From Deltaproteobacteria bacterium (lineage in GTDB: Bacteria; Desulfobacterota; GWC2-55-46; DRQE01): DNA of 10,258 nt. The position numbers and the translations under genes were made by a program. Below, in pieces: positions 5,942-10,258 of this stretch. The notes under the pieces are model-generated. The model saw nothing but the letters and a program-made list of their open reading frames with translations. It was not told the DNA's origin and made no database searches. Each line of letters begins with the position of its first letter. Positions within the stretch are counted from its first letter, which is position 1. The DNA is taken from NCBI GenBank assembly GCA_030636245.1, contig DAOVXI010000041.1, positions 1 through 10,258 of the forward strand. Direction: 5' to 3'.

Positions 5942-6583
5942 CTAGAATAATAATATATTTGATGCAAAGCTTATCATCGGCCCGATAATAGAGCCGACAA
6001 ACCCTGTCATAAGAAGTACTATGAGTATCATGAAGCCGTACTGCTCCATCCTTGCATATGCCATAGCTTTATCCGGAGGCAAGAAGTGCGAGAGGACCCT
6101 GCTCCCGTCAAGCGGAGGAATGGGTATCATATTAAATATCGCCAGAGCAATATTGAGCTTAACACCTATGACCAGCATCATTAGTATAGGCTCCATGATG
6201 GCCGGACCGCCCACCCCGGCAGGCCCAACAGGAACGAATGCCAGTACAACCTTAAAAACAAGGGCAAAAACGCCTGCTAAAAGCAGATTCGTAAGAGGGC
6301 CAGCTAAGGCCACAAGCATAAACGACCTTGAGGGGTCCCTAAAGTTCATCGGGTTTACCGGAACAGGCTTTGCCCAACCGAACATACCGGTTAAGAATAT
6401 CGCAAGCGTTCCTATCGGGTCCAGATGCTTAAGCGGATTAAGCGTGACCCTGCCGAGCATCTTTGCCGTATTATCTCCCAGCCGCCAGGCCGCAAAAGCA
6501 TGAGCGCACTCGTGCAGTGTAAGCGCCAGAAGGATAGGCGGAATGAGCAGTATCATTGTTTGAAGGTCTAGGTTAAAGAACAT
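5942..6583 (-). CDS. Site-2 protease family membrane metalloprotease (peptidase M50, YwhC-like)
   Basis: This is a 213-residue polytopic membrane protein with the zinc metalloprotease motif HECAH (24-28, HExxH) in the first hydrophobic segment. The second zinc-site motif is NMIPIPPLDG (151-160, N and D conserved). Between them are LNPLKHLDPIGTL (48-60) and FGWAKPVPVNPMNF (68-81), which are typical of the small M50B/YwhC group with no PDZ domain. Four to six membrane helices can be drawn. Natural substrates of this subgroup are mostly unknown, so none is proposed. The ATG at 6581-6583 is the first start of the family N-terminus. No Shine-Dalgarno precedes it, and the candidate promoter lies so close that the message may be nearly leaderless. 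It heads the trpS-scpA-scpB-rluB run, as in several deltaproteobacterial genomes. Confidence 0.92.
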   Translation of the reverse strand: MFFNLDLQTMILLIPPILLALTLHECAHAFAAWRLGDNTAKMLGRVTLNPLKHLDPIGTLAIFLTGMFGWAKPVPVNPMNFRDPSRSFMLVALAGPLTNLLLAGVFALVFKVVLAFVPVGPAGVGGPAIMEPILMMLVIGVKLNIALAIFNMIPIPPLDGSRVLSHFLPPDKAMAYARMEQYGFMILIVLLMTGFVGSIIGPMISFASNILLF

Positions 6584-6592
6584 AATCTTATA

Positions 6593-6622
6593 ATTTTATC
6601 AAAGATAATTGTTTAGAGTCAA
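6593..6622 (-). promoter_or_regulatory. Candidate sigma-70 promoter for the M50-trpS-scpAB-rluB operon
   Basis: On the minus strand TTGACT (6617-6622) is followed after 18 nt by TAAAAT (6593-6598), five of six matches to the -10 consensus. The predicted transcription start near 6586 is only about 3 nt before the ATG of the M50 gene. Confidence 0.4.
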
Positions 6623-6722
6623 CGAAAAAACACAGGGAAAGCCATCAACTACGCCATAAGATATCACCTATTACAAAAAAAAGCCACAGTAGCTTTGATA
6701 AGGCTAATTTTTATGAAAAAAC

Positions 6723-6752
6723 TTGACTTATTAAGGGATTACATGTTAGCTT
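6723..6752 (+). promoter_or_regulatory. Candidate sigma-70 promoter for the response regulator gene
   Basis: TTGACT (6723-6728) is followed after 18 nt by TAGCTT (6747-6752), with an extended -10 TG at 6744-6745. The -10 itself is weak (three of six matches), so this is a candidate only. AGGGGG at about 6770-6775 is a ribosome binding site about 11 nt before the ATG at 6788, a little far. Confidence 0.3.
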
Positions 6753-6787
6753 TGATGAATATCGTAGTATAGGGGGAATGTACATAG

Positions 6788-7825
6788 ATGGCTAAAAAGA
6801 TACTGCTTGCAGATGATAGCATCACCATACAGAAAGTGATCTCGCTGAGCTTCGCCTCAGAAGACTTCGAGCTTATAGTCGTAGGCGACGGAGATTCGGC
6901 GATAGCAAAAGCACGTGAAGCAACACCTGATCTGATACTTGCCGATGTAGCGATGCCGGGAAAGAACGGATACCAGGTCTGTGAAGTAACAAAACAGGAT
7001 CCGGCCCTAAGCGGCGTGCCTGTCATGCTACTGGCCGGAACATTTGAGCCTTTGGACAGTGCCGAGGCCGGCAGGGTCGGTGCTGATGACCACATAGTTA
7101 AGCCATTCGAATCAGAGGAACTTCTTAATAAAGTAGCTGAACTTCTAAGTAAACCCGCAAAGAGCATGGGAGGCGCACCCGTAGCTGCTGCCGCACCGCC
7201 TGTGCCTGACTTGGCTCCGCCCGCTACGGCGCCTGTGCCGGATTTGACCCCGCCACCTGCACCGCCCGTGGTTCCGGACTTGGCTCCGCCGCCACCACCA
7301 GCCCCGACACCACCACCATCGGCAACCGATAACGTATGGGAGGCAGGAGATTTTGTCGGAGGAGGAGCAGCAGCGGAACCTGTGGCTGAAGCACCAAAGG
7401 AAGATGTCTCGGACTTTTTTGATATAGATATGGGCGGTGAAACTACAAGCGCACCGCCACCGGCTGCACCACCAGTCGCGCCGCCAATAGCACCACCGGT
7501 CGCAGCACCCATACCAGAGGTCGCACCACCACCTCCGCCACCGGTCGCACCGCCAGTACCAGAGGTCGCACCACCGCCTCCGCCGCCGGTACCACAAGCA
7601 GCACCACCCGTGCCAGCGGCACCAGCACCAGCTCCAGCAGGCGGCGGGATATCAGCAGAGGGAGGTATTGGTTCCATGCCCAAAGCAGAGATAGAAGCGA
7701 TAGTCCGACAGGTTGCCCGAGAGGTTATTGAAGAGGTCGTATGGGAGGTAGTTCCCGAGATGACCGAGGATCTCTTGAAGGCTGAGCTAGTGGACAAAAT
7801 TAAGCAGGCCATAAGCAAACCATAA
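6788..7825 (+). CDS. Response regulator: REC domain, Pro/Ala-rich linker, conserved C-terminal helix; no DNA-binding domain
   Basis: Residues 1-122 are a CheY-like receiver with the acidic pair D9-D10, phosphoacceptor D53 (LILADVAMPG) and K105 in HIVKPFES. MLLAGTFEP (80-88) is typical of a deltaproteobacterial receiver subgroup. Residues about 130-290 are a Pro/Ala-rich linker with repeated (V/I)P(D/E)(L/V)(A/T)PP units, interrupted by two short ordered-looking motifs, VWEAGDF (183-189) and DVSDFFDIDM (206-215). A 48-residue amphipathic C-terminus (298-345, VAREVIEEVVWEVVPEM then a helix) closes the protein. There is no helix-turn-helix, GGDEF, HD-GYP or methylesterase domain, so output is probably through protein-protein contacts. 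The layout is reminiscent of RomR of Myxococcus (receiver, Pro-rich region, helical tail), but homology of the tail is not established. No histidine kinase is nearby. Start ATG at 6788; GC-rich linker codons stand out from flanking DNA. Confidence 0.88.
   Translation: MAKKILLADDSITIQKVISLSFASEDFELIVVGDGDSAIAKAREATPDLILADVAMPGKNGYQVCEVTKQDPALSGVPVMLLAGTFEPLDSAEAGRVGADDHIVKPFESEELLNKVAELLSKPAKSMGGAPVAAAAPPVPDLAPPATAPVPDLTPPPAPPVVPDLAPPPPPAPTPPPSATDNVWEAGDFVGGGAAAEPVAEAPKEDVSDFFDIDMGGETTSAPPPAAPPVAPPIAPPVAAPIPEVAPPPPPPVAPPVPEVAPPPPPPVPQAAPPVPAAPAPAPAGGGISAEGGIGSMPKAEIEAIVRQVAREVIEEVVWEVVPEMTEDLLKAELVDKIKQAISKP
7514..7590 (+). repeat. Two tandem 45-nt units in the Pro-rich linker
   Basis: A 32-nt block starting CCAGAGGTCGCACCACC recurs at 7514-7545 and 7559-7590 with two third-position mismatches. 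It gives a 15-residue protein repeat, PEVAPPPPPPVAPPV. The near-identity at DNA level suggests recent duplication inside the linker. Confidence 0.7.
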
Positions 7826-7853
7826 TAACTGCGTTTTGAAAGACCAAAAATTT

Positions 7854-7911
7854 GGGGATTCGGGTCCAAGGCTTTTCTGTAACAGCCTTGCCCGAAGCCC
7901 CTTTATATTTT
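7854..7911 (+). terminator. Intrinsic terminator after the response regulator gene, abutting valS
   Basis: A long GC-rich hairpin is formed by GGGG, TCGGG and AAGGCT (7854-7872) pairing with AGCCTT, CCCGA and CCCC (7884-7901), with small internal bulges and a loop of about 10 nt. TTTATATTTT follows at once. The T-tract ends only about 15 nt before the valS ATG. Confidence 0.8.
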
Positions 7912-7926
7912 GTGGTAAATACCATT

Positions 7927-10258
7927 ATGAGTGACAACACAGAAAAAACACTTCCAAAAGTATACGGCCCGGCTGAGGTTGAAAAACGCTGGGCCGAGTA
8001 CTGGGTCAAAAGCGAGATCTTTACTGCGGATCTTGACAGCGATGCCCCGTCATTTAGCATGGTCATACCCCCGCCCAACATAACGGGCACCCTTCATCTC
8101 GGTCACGCCTTAAATAACACGCTCCAAGACATAATGAACCGCTATAAAAAATTATGCGGCTTTAACGTCCTATGGCTTCCCGGCATTGACCACGCGGGAA
8201 TAGCCACACAGAACGTTGTCGAGCGTATGCTTCACGCCGAAGGCACGAACCGCCATGAAATAGGGCGTGAGAAATTCATTGAACGTGTCTGGAAGTGGAA
8301 GGAAGAAAGCGGCGACGCTATCGTAAATCAATTAAAGCGTCTTGGTGCCTCATGTGACTGGAGCCGTCAGCGTTTCACAATGGATGAGGGTCTCTCACGT
8401 GCGGTAAGAAAGGTCTTTACGGAGCTTTACAATGACAAGCTTATCTACCGTGACGACTTTATAATAAACTGGTGTCCGAGGTGCCACACGGCTCTCTCTG
8501 ATCTTGAGGTGGAGGCGGATGAAAAGGACGGGAGCCTCTGGTACCTTTCCTACCCCTTGAGCGACGGAAGCGGAAGCCTCACTGTCGCGACAACAAGGCC
8601 GGAGACAATGCTGGGCGATGTTGCCGTTGCCGTAAACCCGGATGATGAGCGCTACGCCGAGTTTATCGGTAAGAGCATCAAGCTGCCTCTGACAGACAGG
8701 GAGATCCCGATACTCGCCGACGACTTTGTTGATCCCGAGTTCGGAACCGGCGCTGTAAAGATAACTCCGGCGCACGACTTTAACGACTTTGAGATGAGCG
8801 CGAGACATAACCTGCCTCACCTGAACATCATGGACATAGACGCAAAACTGAATGAGGAAGCAGGCCCGGCCTACGCGGGACTTGACAGATATGAAGCCAG
8901 AAAAAAGGTGCTCGCTGACCTTAAGGCAGAGGGCCGACTTGAGAAAACAGAGAAGTATAAGGTACGGCTCGGCGAGTGCTATCGCTGCAGAACAGTGGTT
9001 GAGCCAAGGCTCTCTAAACAGTGGTTCGTAAAGGTAAAGCCTCTGGCAGAACCTGCCATAAAAGCCGTGGAGGATGGCCAGACAAAGTTCGTTCCCAAGA
9101 ACTGGGAGAAGACCTACTTTGAGTGGATGAGGAACATCCGCGACTGGTGCATCTCACGTCAGATATGGTGGGGCCACAGGATACCGGCATGGCACTGCGG
9201 TGACTGTGATGAGATAACGGTATCCGAGACAGACCCCGATAAATGCTCTAAATGCTCTTCAACGAATATAGAACAGGACCCGGACGTGCTCGACACATGG
9301 TTCTCTTCAGCGCTCTGGCCCTTCTCTACCCTGAACTGGCCCGAGGAGACAAAAGAACTTCAGAGCTTCTACCCCACGAGCTCACTCTTCACAAGCTTTG
9401 ACATCATATTCTTCTGGGTGGCTCGCATGATGATGATGGGACTGAAGTTCAAAGGCGATGTACCTTTCAAGGAGGTCTACATTCACGCCCTGATACGTGA
9501 CGCCGAGGGCCAGAAGATGAGTAAATCCAAGGGCAATGTCATTGACCCTCTTACAATAATGGACAAATTCGGAACGGACGCGCTTCGTTTCACGCTTGCG
9601 GTTTTCGCGGCACAGGGACGAGACATAAAACTCGCCGAGGACCGCATCGAAGGCAACCGCAACTTCTGTAATAAGATATGGAACCTCGCCCGCTTTACAC
9701 TTATGAACCTTGAGGACTCAGGCGAGCTGATTGATGTTGCCGAAGACAACCTGAGTACGGCTGATAAATGGATACTTACAAAATTCAGCGAGTGCAGGGA
9801 TGAGGTCAATAAAGCCATTGAAGCATACGAGTTCGACCGCGCCGCTCGAGCGCTTTATTCATTCATATGGCATGAGCTATGCGATTGGTATCTGGAGCTC
9901 ATAAAGCCAGACCTTTGGGGCGATAACGGTGAGGACAAAAAGAAAAGAACGATCTCTACCCTTGCAAAGACACTTAAGAACACGCTCATTATACTGCACC
10001 CCTTCATGCCCTTCATAACAGAAGAGATTTACTCATGCCTGCCGGGTGCAAAGGAAAGCATATTAAAAGAAGAGTGGCCAAGTGACTCTAAAACATATAA
10101 AGAAGCCGCGGGGCTTGGCAAGGCAATGGATGTGATAAGGTCCGTCAGGAACATAAAGACCGAGATGAACCTTACGCCTGGCATAGAGGTCGTTGCCATT
10201 TGTGTTACCAAGGACAAACAAACATTAGATGAGCTGAAGGATAGCAGCCAGTATATAG
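7927..10258 (+). CDS. valS: Valyl-tRNA synthetase, C-terminus beyond the window
   Basis: This class Ia synthetase charges tRNA-Val and edits Thr. The ATG at 7927 opens a frame still open at the right edge: 777 codons are visible out of a usual 880 or so, so the end of the anticodon domain and the coiled-coil arm are missing. HLGHA (57-61) follows MVIPPPNITGT; the KMSKS loop is QKMSKSKGN (529-537). The editing domain shows TTRPETMLGDVAVAVNP. Cysteine knuckles C183-x2-C186 with C351-x2-C354, and C424-x2-C427 with C440-x2-C443, fit two zinc sites as in Thermus ValRS. GIDHAGIATQ and LDTWFSSALWPFSTLNWP are family hallmarks; the latter helps separate ValRS from IleRS and LeuRS. No strong Shine-Dalgarno precedes the start, and a terminator hairpin sits immediately upstream. 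Confidence 0.96.
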   Translation, partial: MSDNTEKTLPKVYGPAEVEKRWAEYWVKSEIFTADLDSDAPSFSMVIPPPNITGTLHLGHALNNTLQDIMNRYKKLCGFNVLWLPGIDHAGIATQNVVERMLHAEGTNRHEIGREKFIERVWKWKEESGDAIVNQLKRLGASCDWSRQRFTMDEGLSRAVRKVFTELYNDKLIYRDDFIINWCPRCHTALSDLEVEADEKDGSLWYLSYPLSDGSGSLTVATTRPETMLGDVAVAVNPDDERYAEFIGKSIKLPLTDREIPILADDFVDPEFGTGAVKITPAHDFNDFEMSARHNLPHLNIMDIDAKLNEEAGPAYAGLDRYEARKKVLADLKAEGRLEKTEKYKVRLGECYRCRTVVEPRLSKQWFVKVKPLAEPAIKAVEDGQTKFVPKNWEKTYFEWMRNIRDWCISRQIWWGHRIPAWHCGDCDEITVSETDPDKCSKCSSTNIEQDPDVLDTWFSSALWPFSTLNWPEETKELQSFYPTSSLFTSFDIIFFWVARMMMMGLKFKGDVPFKEVYIHALIRDAEGQKMSKSKGNVIDPLTIMDKFGTDALRFTLAVFAAQGRDIKLAEDRIEGNRNFCNKIWNLARFTLMNLEDSGELIDVAEDNLSTADKWILTKFSECRDEVNKAIEAYEFDRAARALYSFIWHELCDWYLELIKPDLWGDNGEDKKKRTISTLAKTLKNTLIILHPFMPFITEEIYSCLPGAKESILKEEWPSDSKTYKEAAGLGKAMDVIRSVRNIKTEMNLTPGIEVVAICVTKDKQTLDELKDSSQYI

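Larger units (their letters stand above)
6584..6787. other. Divergent intergenic region
   Basis: These 204 nt separate the minus-strand operon from the plus-strand response regulator. The stretch is AT-rich and holds one candidate promoter for each direction. I see no tandem repeats, operator-like palindromes or small gene in it. Confidence 0.7.

Noticed and set aside
6739..7869. Minus-strand 376-codon frame rich in Gly, Ala, Thr and Ser opposite the response regulator
   Set aside because: It mirrors the Pro/Ala codons of the linker and spans the whole receiver gene; no domain or ribosome binding site.
7826..7926. T-box or riboswitch controlling valS
   Set aside because: The region is about 100 nt, holds only the terminator hairpin, and lacks the T-box core sequence or any conserved riboswitch pattern I can recognise.

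Overview
This window reads as a chromosomal housekeeping segment of about 50% GC from a Gram-negative bacterium. Gene order (M50 protease, trpS, scpA, scpB, rluB) and the response regulator with a Pro-rich linker and a W-E-V-V-P C-terminal helix resemble deltaproteobacterial or Desulfobacterota-like (possibly Nitrospinota-like) genomes. This placement is an inference from gene content; no marker here settles it.

Layout. The first 6.6 kb is on the minus strand. Read in the direction of transcription it begins at 6583 with an M50 site-2-protease-like membrane protein. Tryptophanyl-tRNA synthetase, the condensin partners ScpA and ScpB, and an RluB-type pseudouridine synthase follow, all tightly packed or overlapping. 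Next comes an AT-rich stretch (about 1790-2428) with a small zinc-ribbon membrane protein and a small Imm32-like protein. The Imm32-like gene is flanked by two copies of a hairpin-bearing repeat. Then come a MagIII-like HhH DNA glycosylase and mutL, which runs off the left edge. On the plus strand, starting from a divergent intergenic region (6584-6787), lie a REC-domain response regulator, a strong intrinsic terminator and valS, which runs off the right edge.

How the genes work together. TrpRS and ValRS charge tRNAs, RluB modifies 23S rRNA, and ScpA and ScpB with SMC organise chromosomes. The glycosylase and MutL belong to DNA repair. The response regulator has no DNA-binding domain and probably acts through protein contacts.

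Main oddities. (1) The mutL frame turns without a stop into a RecT recombinase fragment at about nt 212, probably a chimeric join at a contig edge. (2) scpB and rluB overlap by 278 nt in different frames, so one GAC/GAG-rich DNA stretch encodes an acidic tail in ScpB and a basic tail in RluB; rluB has no other usable start. (3) The glycosylase gene lacks an in-frame start for its conserved N-terminus, which fits a one-base indel in an A5 run, and it also lacks the fourth cluster cysteine. (4) TrpRS carries the C-x22-C-x6-C-x2-C iron-sulfur pattern. I saw no CRISPR array, tRNA, rRNA, transposase or clear undescribed multi-gene system.
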